A stretch of 64,000 nucleotides of DNA from Nostoc sp. HK-01 (GTDB taxonomy: Bacteria > Cyanobacteriota > Cyanobacteriia > Cyanobacteriales > Nostocaceae), in the NCBI GenBank assembly GCA_003990705.1, contig AP018318.1, positions 1,178,001 through 1,242,000 on the forward strand, given 5' to 3'. Each line of letters opens with the position of its first letter. Position 1 is the first letter of the stretch. The notes below the pieces were generated by a model. The model saw only the letters and a list, made by a program, of their open reading frames with translations. It searched no databases and was not told the DNA's origin. A program made the translations under genes and the position numbers. Shown here piece by piece: positions 44,842-53,047 of this stretch.

Positions 44842-46215
44842 TTAAGGTTGTGAGGCAGTTGTCAAGGGGATTTGAGAAGGTGGCTGAAAGAAAAATTCAG
44901 GTGTGCCTCGTTGTTGATCAGGGAAAGGAGCAACGATGAGCAACATGTTTGGTTTTCGTTGTCGTTTAACAATGCCTAAATCTTGATTTTCTGGTGCAGC
45001 AAAGTATTTGATAGGGTCAGTTGCCTTACCTTTTTGATGAGCAACATAAAAATGATAAAGACCGCGATAAATCATCTCTAGAGAAATGGAGTCAAAAGGT
45101 AGAGAAAGTTCGTCGGCGACAGCATCACCTAAATCAACTAACACAGCATAAAATAACCAAGTACCCCAAATCTGCAATTGAACACCATTAACAGAACCAG
45201 TCCATAAATAACTTAAACCTAAGAGCCGCTTTACAGTATTAAAAGCATCTTCAATTCTCCATCTTCGACGGTACAAATCAGCCACAACGTATGGTGGTAA
45301 AACTGTAGGTTCAAGCACACTTGTTAAATAAGAATGCCAGGTCTTAGCTGAACGAACTTCGACCAGACGTAAAGTAATAAACGGAGTTTTCTTAGTGCCA
45401 GAGCCAAGACGTATCAGACGGTCACGTAAAGAAAAGCTATCTGTAAATACCTGCTCGACATGAATTGCTGCTCCCTTTTTTAACCGAGTAATAAAATTCA
45501 CTTTTTGTGCAATTAGTTGTAGCCAGAAGTTAAAATGATAAAATCCTCTATCTAATAAAAGTAAGGTATGGGGATCTGCTGACTTTAAAATATCTGATTC
45601 AAAATTTGTATCTGCACTTCTGGCATTCTCATTAAACCAAATTTCTACAGGTAAAAAATTGACTAAATCTATAACTGTACAAATTTTTCCAGCTAATTTA
45701 CCAGGCGGAGCATCTTTTAAACTGTCAAGCTTCTGAAATAAAGCTTCCAAAATTGAACAATCTACTATCCAAATTTTTTCAAATTTTGACTTAGTGAATT
45801 GAACACTTTGGGGGACTTTTCGCCTACTTCTTCTTTGCCAAGAATCTTGTAATTTTGGGACTAAATCTTTAAAAACTCTTTCAAATAATTGCGCTGGGAA
45901 TGTCAGAAATCTCTGCGATATTGCTTGTTGGCTCACCTCAAGAGGTTTACACCACAGAAACCCTTCTCGTGCTAACATTCTGGTTAATTCTGTGGCTCCC
46001 GCCACGTCTCGCCACAGTAGAGTTAGCACTGCCGCTACCATTAATGGTAAGTTGAGAATCCTGTCTCTTAATCCCAGTTGACGGTAGTAATTTTCTTGTG
46101 AAGTGATTGCTGGTGTAAGTAACTGCTCAAGTTGAGAAGCAATTACTTCGTCTTCCATCATTGGGCGTTGCTTCTTTTTAGCATGATCTCGATTGGTTTT
46201 ACGACTGCTACTCAT
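44842..46215 (-). CDS. IS4-family transposase
   Basis: A 457-residue DDE transposase that appears intact. N-terminal helices are followed by the catalytic region with WIVDCSILEALFQ and LLLLDRGFYHF. The IS4 signature Y-x2-R-x3-E-x6-K is perfect in the segment YRRRWRIEDAFNTVK, and it includes the third catalytic Glu. Length and motifs fit the IS4 family. The gene lies between the CRISPR array, whose last repeat ends 110 bases away, and debris at 46.3-46.8 kb. I could not find convincing terminal inverted repeats, so the element borders are unknown. It may have cut the array off from its leader and cas genes. Confidence 0.88.
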   Translation of the reverse strand: MSSSRKTNRDHAKKKQRPMMEDEVIASQLEQLLTPAITSQENYYRQLGLRDRILNLPLMVAAVLTLLWRDVAGATELTRMLAREGFLWCKPLEVSQQAISQRFLTFPAQLFERVFKDLVPKLQDSWQRRSRRKVPQSVQFTKSKFEKIWIVDCSILEALFQKLDSLKDAPPGKLAGKICTVIDLVNFLPVEIWFNENARSADTNFESDILKSADPHTLLLLDRGFYHFNFWLQLIAQKVNFITRLKKGAAIHVEQVFTDSFSLRDRLIRLGSGTKKTPFITLRLVEVRSAKTWHSYLTSVLEPTVLPPYVVADLYRRRWRIEDAFNTVKRLLGLSYLWTGSVNGVQLQIWGTWLFYAVLVDLGDAVADELSLPFDSISLEMIYRGLYHFYVAHQKGKATDPIKYFAAPENQDLGIVKRQRKPNMLLIVAPFPDQQRGTPEFFFQPPSQIPLTTASQP

Positions 46216-46302
46216 GGTTTTTTACAATCGCTCAATTACTTGTATTAATTGAGTTTGCCATGATTTTGAACAGAGCAAATCATTCTCTCAGACCCGTATG
46301 AT

Positions 46303-46377
46303 AATGATAATCAAAAACAGGAGTAGTGGAGAGGGCGAGGGAAGCTCGCCCTCTCCACCTTCATTACAATTATCATT
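46303..46377. repeat. Long hairpin element upstream of the IS4 transposase
   Basis: A perfect 14-bp stem (46326-46339 with 46345-46358, GTGGAGAGGGCGAG outward) encloses a 5-base loop. A second inverted pair, AATGATAAT (46303-46311) and ATTATCATT (46369-46377), brackets it. It may be a small palindromic repeat unit, or a strong terminator shielding the region from outside transcription. Confidence 0.65.
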
Positions 46378-46406
46378 CTTATGCACCTATATTTATTCTC
46401 AAAGAC

Positions 46407-46632
46407 TTATTGACAAAATTCTTTCTCTTCTAACTTGTTCCGAATGCCTTCAGGCTGAATATCGTCTAAGCTGTAATAAAGTAATCCTGATTCACCAAGG
46501 CTACTAACATGAAGTTGTTTAGTTTCTAATTGCTGTCTCTATCCCATACCAGCATGAATCGCTTCTGCTCCATTCTCAAAAATCTGGTGCTTTTCTGCTT
46601 TATATGTTTGATTGGACTCACGGCAAGCTTAT
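46407..46632 (-). pseudogene. Broken gene remnant of unknown family
   Basis: On the minus strand one frame reads ESNQTYKAEKHQIFENGAEA, then IHAGMG, a TAG stop, then RQQLETKQLHVSSLGESG, LLYYSLDDIQPEGIRNKLEE and KEFCQ before TAA at 46407. The residues look like real protein on both sides of the stop codon, and codon use is normal, so this is probably the 3' end of a decayed gene. Its 5' part is missing; the frame closes at about 46630. I do not recognise the family. Confidence 0.5.
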
Positions 46633-46763
46633 CCTTCCATTTCGGACTAGCGGCAAACTTATGTTTCCAAACTGTCAATTTAATCCAAAATTAGCTGACG
46701 CAAGAATGAGGATTATAGTGTTGTTAACGGCAAAGTTATGCTTCTAGTGGCGGCAAAGTTATG
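46621..46763 (+). repeat. Four direct copies of a 13-bp motif, CGGCAAAGTTATG
   Basis: Copies lie at 46621-46633, 46651-46663, 46728-46740 and 46751-46763, all in one orientation, with the pattern CGGCAA(A/G)(G/C)TTAT(G/C). Start-to-start distances are 30, 77 and 23 bases. Directly repeated sites of this size near debris resemble the transposase-binding arrays at the ends of Mu/Tn7-like elements. They could also be iterons or decayed tandem sequence. Confidence 0.5.
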
Positions 46764-46850
46764 GGTAAAGTCACACGCCTCAAGGCTACAAAAATTGGCG
46801 TGAAGCTGGAAGTACAGTTTACAGGTGTCAGAAGTTAGAGGGCGATCGCC

Positions 46851-47477
46851 CTAATTGGCTACAGCAGATTGAAAAATTTGTTCGGCAGTTAAAATTAATT
46901 CTGGAAATGTAGGTGATTCAATGCGATCGCTGTTTCGGAATTGTTTAACTTGGTATTCTCCTTCAAGCAATGAGTAAATCGAGATAGTGGGTTGTTTAGG
47001 ATTGCCAATAAATTTTTTTCCACCCAAAGCCGCATAATCTATGATCCAGTATTCTGGAATGCCAATAGCTTCATACTGACCAAGTTTGGTAAAGTAATCA
47101 TCACGCCAGTTCGTACTCACTACCTCAATTACCAAAGGGATTGAATCCGCTTGAGTTAACGTTGATTTGGTTCTCCATAATGACTCGTTGACTAGGTTAA
47201 GACGATTCAATAACAGCACATCAGGTAAGAAAACAGATTCACCTTCAGTTGATTGAACAAATGCCATTTTAGGAATGTCTAACGGTTTTGAAAGACGGGC
47301 GCACTCCAGTAAAATTTGTTTAACTAAGAATGCAATAACTAACTCATGATCACCTGTTGGTGGTGGCATTTGTTTAATAAATCCCTGATGAAGTTCATAA
47401 CGAAACTGGGTTGAATTGGTTGGATACCAGTCTAGGAACTGGTCAACACTTATAGGAATTGGTAGCGACTGAACCAT
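46851..47477 (-). CDS. Uma2 family (DUF820) nuclease-like protein
   Basis: A 208-residue soluble protein of the PD-(D/E)XK-fold Uma2 family, present in tens of copies in many cyanobacteria. Recognisable parts are SVDQFLDWYPTNSTQFRYELHQGFIKQMPPPTGDHE at the start, VFLPDVLLLNR with the first acidic residue, PLVIEVVSTNWRDDYFTKLGQYEAIGIPEYWIIDY with the EV.S core, and a beta-rich end. Catalytic residues seem present. The substrate and biological role are unknown. It lies at the right margin of the accessory island, only about 90 bases from the repeated 13-bp motif. Confidence 0.85.
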   Translation of the reverse strand: MVQSLPIPISVDQFLDWYPTNSTQFRYELHQGFIKQMPPPTGDHELVIAFLVKQILLECARLSKPLDIPKMAFVQSTEGESVFLPDVLLLNRLNLVNESLWRTKSTLTQADSIPLVIEVVSTNWRDDYFTKLGQYEAIGIPEYWIIDYAALGGKKFIGNPKQPTISIYSLLEGEYQVKQFRNSDRIESPTFPELILTAEQIFQSAVAN

Positions 47478-47650
47478 TTATCTACCTCCGCTCCCCGTTA
47501 AATATGGAAAATTCCATTATGATATTAGCGACAATTGACATTTAAGCGATCGCCCTAAAGATTTCATTAACAGCCGAAACATAATGCAATGCCCTTGTAG
47601 TAAAGTTTGTGCAGCTTTCGTTATCCTATAGGTCGGATTGTCAGTTTTTT

Positions 47651-48823
47651 ATGCAACCTCGACAAAGCATTATTGAAATTTTTTCAACTTTCGTGCAGTT
47701 TGATGCTGATCGCTTCAGTCGTTGGGCGACGGAATCGCGCTTGCGTCGCAGTATCCAAGGTTGTCTTCAGAAAATACCCAAAGAAAATTCGGAATATTTT
47801 TGGGTACTGTATTGGTATAAATTTTGCCAAGATTCAGCCACCGCATCCTTAGCGAAACAGCATCTCACGGCGTATTTACAAGAACCTTGTTATTGGACAT
47901 CGCAAAAAACTTGTGCTGGTTTTGCTAGTAGCCAATTTAAATTATCTGATTGTTTTCAAATTGCGATCGCTCAAGTTGAACGTGTCCTCAAAGGTTTCAA
48001 TCCTTCCCAAAGTAGTACTTTAAAAAACTATGCTAGTCTGATTTTTAGTACCGCTATTCGCGAAACTTTGCGTCAGCGTCAAGAAGTCGATATCTGTAGT
48101 GATTGGGGTTTGTTACGCAAAACTAGTCAAAAGCGATTAGAAGAATCGTTGCAAAATGCTGGTTTATCCCCTGAGACAGTCCGCGCTTACATTTTGGCTG
48201 GGAATGCTTTTAAAACTTTGTATGTTCCTAGCAAAGCGAGTAACTCTCGGCAATTATCTCGTCCTGATGATACCACTTGGGAAGCGATCGCGAAATTCTA
48301 CAATTCCCAAAGTAGCCAACCAGCTAATCCCGAAACTCTGGAAAAGTGGCTACTCAGTGCGGCGAAAGCTGTTCGCAAGTATCTTTATCCCACCCCCGAT
48401 TCTCTCAATGTCTCCAAAGGTGGTGATGATGGATTTGAGTTGCTGGATAATTTACCAGGGACGCAAGAATCTTTAATTAACGAAATTGTCGCCCAAGAAG
48501 AAGCACAAGCGAGAACTCAACAGCAAGGTGAGATTAATCAAATATTAACAACGGCAATCGCCCAACTAGAAGCGCAACTTCAGGAAATATTGCAACTATA
48601 CTATGCACAGCAACTTAATCAAGATGCGATCGCTAAACAACTAGATATGAAACAATATACTGTTTCGCGGCGACTAACCAAAGCGAAGGAGGTTTTGTTG
48701 CGGTCTTTAGCTAACTGGTGCAAAGATAGTCTGCATATTTCTGTGACATCAGACTTACTAAAAAGTATGAGTGCTGTGATGGAAGAATGGCTACAAAATT
48801 ACTACAGTGCATCTTCTCACTAA
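47651..48823 (+). CDS. Sigma-70-like factor of unusual type, paired with DUF1822
   Basis: A protein of 390 residues from ATG 47651; an in-frame GTG at 47609 would add 14. The C-terminal part has a helix-turn-helix like sigma-70 region 4 (LNQDAIAKQLDMKQYTVSRRLTKAKEVLLRSL). The middle contains a region-2-like stretch (STLKNYASLIFSTAIRETLRQRQ) and a low-complexity insert. It resembles the divergent sigma factors that cyanobacteria carry next to DUF1822 genes. The N-terminal half is poorly conserved. The promoters it would recognise are not known. The next gene follows at 95 bases. Confidence 0.65.
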   Translation: MQPRQSIIEIFSTFVQFDADRFSRWATESRLRRSIQGCLQKIPKENSEYFWVLYWYKFCQDSATASLAKQHLTAYLQEPCYWTSQKTCAGFASSQFKLSDCFQIAIAQVERVLKGFNPSQSSTLKNYASLIFSTAIRETLRQRQEVDICSDWGLLRKTSQKRLEESLQNAGLSPETVRAYILAGNAFKTLYVPSKASNSRQLSRPDDTTWEAIAKFYNSQSSQPANPETLEKWLLSAAKAVRKYLYPTPDSLNVSKGGDDGFELLDNLPGTQESLINEIVAQEEAQARTQQQGEINQILTTAIAQLEAQLQEILQLYYAQQLNQDAIAKQLDMKQYTVSRRLTKAKEVLLRSLANWCKDSLHISVTSDLLKSMSAVMEEWLQNYYSASSH

Positions 48824-48917
48824 CTTATACCCAAATTCATTTTGTAGCCTGTGCGGGGAAGAGATTGTTTCCCTGGTAGCGCCAAAACTAGCCAAACCAT
48901 TCCCCGGAGAAACCGCC

Positions 48918-50060
48918 ATGACTTTTACTTTAACCAATTCCACAGACTTAATTTTAGAGATTCCCGAATTCAGCCAACGCAGTCAAGCTTTTTCTCATCC
49001 TAGTGCTGATTATCAAGCCTATTTAAATGAACTTTGCCTGAATGCTGTCTTACCTTGGTTACAGGAGGACTTTACACCACAGGCAAAGGTTTGGCCAAAT
49101 ACCACTGCATTATCCAGTTTTTGGGAACTGGTGAATGGAACTCCTATTACAGTAGATGCAATGAGATTTATCTTAGTTCCCAGTGAAAGTATCGATTTGA
49201 GTGAGTTGCGCGTACCACAAGAATGGGTAGATTTACCAAGTTGGTTGGGTGATTATTATTTAGCTGTGCAAGTAGAACCAGATGCAGGCTATGTCAGAGT
49301 TTGGGGTTATTGCACTCATGCCCAACTCAAGCATAAAGGAAATTATGATCCAGGCGATCGCACCTACTCTTTAGATGCGACTGAGATAATTACTGATATT
49401 AGTGTCTTAGCGGTAGCGCGAGAATTTTGTCCAGCAGAACCGACACGCAGCACTGTTACAGCAATTCCCACCCTACCACAAGCCCAAGCGCACAACTTAA
49501 TTGACCGCCTCGCTAACACCGAAGTCATCACCCCGCGGTTAGCAATTCCCTTTCAACTCTGGGGTGGGTTAATTGAACATAGCGGTTGGCGACAAAATCT
49601 TTATGAAAAACGCATCGGATTACCAGAACAGCGTTCAGTTTTACAATGGTTGCAAAGTGGCGTATCGCAACTTGCAGAAACTATTGGTTGGGAACGCTGG
49701 AATTTAGAATTAAGTGCAGCGTCGAGGAGTGTAGGCGATAGACAAACTGAGGTGAATATATCACGACGGCTGGCGATCGCTGGACAATTCTACGAACTCA
49801 CAATTACACCCCAAGGCGAACCAGACTCACCCTACTGGCGGTTTGAATTGCGTAACGCCATAGTTGGCGCAGCTATTCCCGGCGGTTTTAAAATCCGACT
49901 CCTCACAGAAGACTTACAACCTTTCCCCAACAACGAAGATATCGCCACAACTGCTGTTGAACAACTCTATGTAGAAGTCGCCTTAGAACCAGGCGAAGGT
50001 ATCGTCTGGGAAGTAGAACCTTTACCCGAAAATTATGAGCGAGAAATACTCAAATTTTAA
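48918..50060 (+). CDS. DUF1822 family protein
   Basis: A 380-residue soluble protein. I start at ATG 48918 (MTFTLTNSTDLILEIP), which has GGAGA about 7 bases upstream; a longer frame from 48807 would overlap the sigma-like gene and begins with unlike sequence. DUF1822 proteins occur almost only in cyanobacteria, usually beside a sigma-factor-like gene, as here. The C-terminus (PFQLWGGLIEHSGWRQNLYEKRIGLPEQRSVLQWLQSG, then YVEVALEPGEGIVWEVEPLP) is typical. Its function is unknown; the pairing suggests it controls or works with the sigma-like protein. Confidence 0.8.
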   Translation: MTFTLTNSTDLILEIPEFSQRSQAFSHPSADYQAYLNELCLNAVLPWLQEDFTPQAKVWPNTTALSSFWELVNGTPITVDAMRFILVPSESIDLSELRVPQEWVDLPSWLGDYYLAVQVEPDAGYVRVWGYCTHAQLKHKGNYDPGDRTYSLDATEIITDISVLAVAREFCPAEPTRSTVTAIPTLPQAQAHNLIDRLANTEVITPRLAIPFQLWGGLIEHSGWRQNLYEKRIGLPEQRSVLQWLQSGVSQLAETIGWERWNLELSAASRSVGDRQTEVNISRRLAIAGQFYELTITPQGEPDSPYWRFELRNAIVGAAIPGGFKIRLLTEDLQPFPNNEDIATTAVEQLYVEVALEPGEGIVWEVEPLPENYEREILKF

Positions 50061-50134
50061 ACTTTTGTCCTGCTAGTTTAAAGGTAGTGTGGTAGATATC
50101 AATTTTATTTATCCACAGCCTTAATTAACAAGCC

Positions 50135-50602
50135 ATGAGAAAACAAGTCCAAAAACAAATGCGTACATGGGCGATGTTATGTCATATTTCGGCTTTAGTA
50201 GCATGGCTATTGTTATTTGGATTAGTCTTTCTGGGTATTCCTTTGTATTTACCGCTGAATATTTTATTACCCTTAATAATTTGGCGGCTAAAAAAATCTC
50301 AATATCCTTGGATTGACTTTCAAGGTAGAGAATCTTTAAACTTTCAAATCTCACTAACTTTGTATACTTTAATTATAATTATTTTTTCTTTGTTACTGGT
50401 ACTGGGTAGCTGTGGTATTGCCATCACAACTAATGGTGCAGTTAACGAAATTAAATCGGTTTTAGATGGTTTGCTTTTAGTCTGGACATTTTTAATTTTT
50501 GGGTTACTTTTTTTACAATCTTTTCTTGTCACTTTTGCTGCCATCAAAGCTTATCATGGAGAACATTATCGTTATCCTTTGACAATGCGAATTTTGCGCT
50601 GA
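50135..50602 (+). CDS. DUF4870 membrane protein
   Basis: A 155-residue membrane protein with three main hydrophobic segments, at about 13-57, 72-94 and 110-135. The conserved block PLYLPLNILLPLIIWRLKKSQYPWIDFQGRESLNFQISLTLY identifies DUF4870 (Tic20-like fold suggested for the family). Function is unknown. A degraded paralog lies about 2.1 kb downstream at 52700-53005, on the far side of the kinase gene. A heptamer tract follows its stop codon. Confidence 0.82.
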   Translation: MRKQVQKQMRTWAMLCHISALVAWLLLFGLVFLGIPLYLPLNILLPLIIWRLKKSQYPWIDFQGRESLNFQISLTLYTLIIIIFSLLLVLGSCGIAITTNGAVNEIKSVLDGLLLVWTFLIFGLLFLQSFLVTFAAIKAYHGEHYRYPLTMRILR

Positions 50603-50629
50603 GAGTTAGTTGATAGGACTTACCCAGTT

Positions 50630-50657
50630 AATCTAAAATCTAAAATCCAAAATCTAA
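50630..50657. repeat. STRR heptamer tract (AATCTAA)
   Basis: Four period-7 units, AATCTAA, AATCTAA, AATCCAA and AATCTAA, lie in the gap between the convergent DUF4870 and kinase genes. Confidence 0.7.
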
Positions 50658-50671
50658 AATTGATTGACTAC

Positions 50672-52279
50672 TTAATTTGTCTGCTTTATTGGAATTTCAA
50701 TCACAAATTCTGTCCCTTCTCCTAGAGATGAAATACAGTTAATTTTGCCGTGATGCTTATCTACTATAATTTGATAACTAATAGATAATCCTAAACCTGT
50801 ACCTTTGCCTACAGGTTTAGTAGTAAAAAATGGGTCAAATAATCTATTTTTATATTCCTCACTTATACCTAAACCGTTATCTTTAATGCTAATTATTAAA
50901 GATTCTGCATTTTTCACTTGAGTCTGAATTGTAATGCAACTAGCATTTCGTTCCTTTGCTTGTTTTAAATCTTCTACTTCCTTCTCGCGTAAAGCATCAA
51001 TAGCATTTCCAATAATATTCATAAATACCTGATTTAATCCGCCTGCATAACATTCAACAACAGGTGAATTACTACAATATTCTTTAATAATTTTGATTTC
51101 TTTCTGTTCCGGCTTACCTTTTAGCTGATGTTGCAAAATTATCAAAGTACTGTCAATTCCTTCATGAATATCAACAGGTTTCATGTCAGCTTCATCAAGA
51201 CGTGAAAAGTTACGCAAGATAATTATAATCTCACGGATACGATCAGCGCCGAGTGTCATTGAAGATACGATTTTAGGCAGATCCTCAAGAATAAATTCTA
51301 AATCTATTTCCTTAATTACAGTAGTTATTTTTGAGTTATTATGAGAATATTCTTGTTGATATAAGTTAATTAAATCTACTAATTTCTGAGTATACTCTTT
51401 CGCATATATTAAATTGCCAGAAATAAAATTAACCGGATTATTAATTTCATGAGCAACACCAGCTACTAGCTGACCAAGTGAAGACATTTTTTCAGTTTGA
51501 ATCAGTTGTACCTGAGTGTTTTTTAGTTCTTGTAATGTCTGTTCTAATTGAATATTTTTCTGATTTAATGTTTCTGTTCTTGCTGCAACTTTTGTTTCTA
51601 AAATCCAATTAGTTTCTTCTAAAGCAACTTGAGCATTTTTTTTCACTTTTAAGTATTCTCGCAATAAATTAAGTACCAAAAGCCATGCAGGAATTAGCAA
51701 TAATAAACTTATAATAGAAGCTAAAATTGCCCAAAATATTTTTTGGCGATATTTGGCGACTTGTTGTTGTAACTCAAGTGATATATTCTGCTTTCTTTTA
51801 ATAACGCCATCAGCATAAATCTGTTTTTGCGTCTCATATTTGCGGCTAGACAATAGTTGTTGTGCTGCTTGTTGTTTATTCTTTTTGACTAAATCAAAAG
51901 ATTGATATTCCATTTTAACTAACTGCTGATTAGCAACATCAATTTTTTCAGCATCCTTGCTGTTATATGCTTGAGGCGCTAGTTTAATCGATTCTTGAAT
52001 AGCATTATCAAGTTTTACTTCAAATTGACGATAGCGTTTTTCCCACATCAAGTTACCTGTAGCAGCATTCATCCGTGCTGACATGGTTAATACTTCATCA
52101 AGATAAATAATTTCATCGCTCAATTTCTGTAATCTAAATTCATTTTGAGTCAGATTATTGAAATTATAATACGCTTGCCAATTAAGCCAAATTTGAGGAA
52201 TAAATAAGAGTAATGTTAATAGTACTGTGATAGCTACTAGTTGCGAAGGCGTAACTCTTAGTTTTTGAGGTGTATACAT
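50672..52279 (-). CDS. Membrane sensor histidine kinase with periplasmic helical domain
   Basis: A 535-residue kinase. Membrane segments at about 12-33 and 182-206 enclose a helical periplasmic sensor of about 150 residues (LDEVLTMSARMNAATGNLMWEKRYRQFE), of the four-helix-bundle type. A coiled coil (210-265) precedes the kinase core, with phospho-accepting H277 in VAGVAHEINNPVNF. The catalytic domain carries NQVFMNIIGNAIDAL, DNGLGIS and GKGTGLGLS. The core is a paralog of those at 4004-5332 and 11138-12358. No cognate response regulator is adjacent. Confidence 0.88.
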   Translation of the reverse strand: MYTPQKLRVTPSQLVAITVLLTLLLFIPQIWLNWQAYYNFNNLTQNEFRLQKLSDEIIYLDEVLTMSARMNAATGNLMWEKRYRQFEVKLDNAIQESIKLAPQAYNSKDAEKIDVANQQLVKMEYQSFDLVKKNKQQAAQQLLSSRKYETQKQIYADGVIKRKQNISLELQQQVAKYRQKIFWAILASIISLLLLIPAWLLVLNLLREYLKVKKNAQVALEETNWILETKVAARTETLNQKNIQLEQTLQELKNTQVQLIQTEKMSSLGQLVAGVAHEINNPVNFISGNLIYAKEYTQKLVDLINLYQQEYSHNNSKITTVIKEIDLEFILEDLPKIVSSMTLGADRIREIIIILRNFSRLDEADMKPVDIHEGIDSTLIILQHQLKGKPEQKEIKIIKEYCSNSPVVECYAGGLNQVFMNIIGNAIDALREKEVEDLKQAKERNASCITIQTQVKNAESLIISIKDNGLGISEEYKNRLFDPFFTTKPVGKGTGLGLSISYQIIVDKHHGKINCISSLGEGTEFVIEIPIKQTN

Positions 52280-52699
52280 TAGTTTACCTGCAATATTTTA
52301 ACCTAGAATTTTCTTAGTATTTAATTACTTAAAACTAGTAATATTATTACTAGCTAATAGTTTAACTATATCAATATTTATTATCCAGAAGTTTTAAAAA
52401 AATCTTCTAATTTTTATATATAAAAATAGAAATTTTACTTTTTATAAAGTTTCAGTAATATTACCAACATTAGAAAATTAACTACCATCTAAAAACAGAC
52501 TTTAATTTATGAAAAGCTAATATATCTCTTAAATTTTTACAAGTTAATCTCTTAAGGTTCAAAAATCAACATCTACAGTAATTTTATGACTATTATTCCT
52601 AGAGACGTTTACATCCATTAAGATTTATCATAAAGAACATTGCCGCTAACGCTGGAAAAAATGAATCACAATATTGAATACCAAGCAAGATTATGAGCA
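52280..52699. other. AT-rich gap upstream of the kinase
   Basis: This is the upstream region of the minus-strand kinase gene. It is very AT-rich, with several TATA-like words. I see no gene, repeat or hairpin I can support before the DUF4870 remnant at 52700. Confidence 0.4.
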
Positions 52700-53005
52700 A
52701 TGTCATGTCATCTTGCAGCGCTTATCAGGCTACCAATTTGCTTAATAAGCGCAGTATTTTTTAATATCCTCGTTTATATTCCCCTGATAAATATTTTATT
52801 ACCTTTGTTTATTTGAAAAAGGCAAAAAATACGATATTTCTGGGTAGACACTCAGGGCAAAGAATCATTGAATTTTCAAACATCTCTGCCTCTATATATA
52901 GTTATTTACATTATTATTATTTTACTAATAGCTCTCAGTTGTGGAATTAATTTCAGCCAAATTCCAGCAGTCAGGACTATAGCCCAATGGAAATTTAGTA
53001 GATAA
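52700..53005 (+). pseudogene. Decayed DUF4870 paralog
   Basis: One plus-strand frame reads MSCHLAALIRLPICLISAVF, then PLINILLPLFI, a TGA stop, and KRQKIRYFWVDTQGKESLNF followed by QTSLPLYIVIYIIIILLIAL and SCGINF. This aligns along its length with the intact DUF4870 protein at 50135-50602 (LCHISALVAWLLL, PLNILLPLIIW, WIDFQGRESLNFQISLTLY, GSCGIAI). The internal stop replaces the conserved Trp codon (TGG to TGA), and the C-terminal third is lost. It is a duplicate that has become a pseudogene. Confidence 0.85.
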
Positions 53006-53047
53006 TAGATCTATTGTTAAATTTAATTTCGCTGGGCAGAATTAACC

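Noticed and set aside
44739-46300. Terminal inverted repeats of the IS4 element
   Set aside because: Only weak similarity (GAGAAT plus scattered T) was found between the two sides; not enough to define borders.
46298-46507. 69-codon plus-strand frame beginning in the hairpin element
   Set aside because: It reads through the 14-bp hairpin, and its second half is antisense to a better protein-like remnant on the minus strand.
44426-46763. Calling the island a type V-K CRISPR-associated transposon
   Set aside because: The CRISPR repeat lacks the GTTGAAAG end of V-K repeats as I remember them, and no cas12k, tnsB, tnsC, tniQ or tRNA target is present. Only the repeated motif and the array are suggestive, so it is kept as a lead, not a call.
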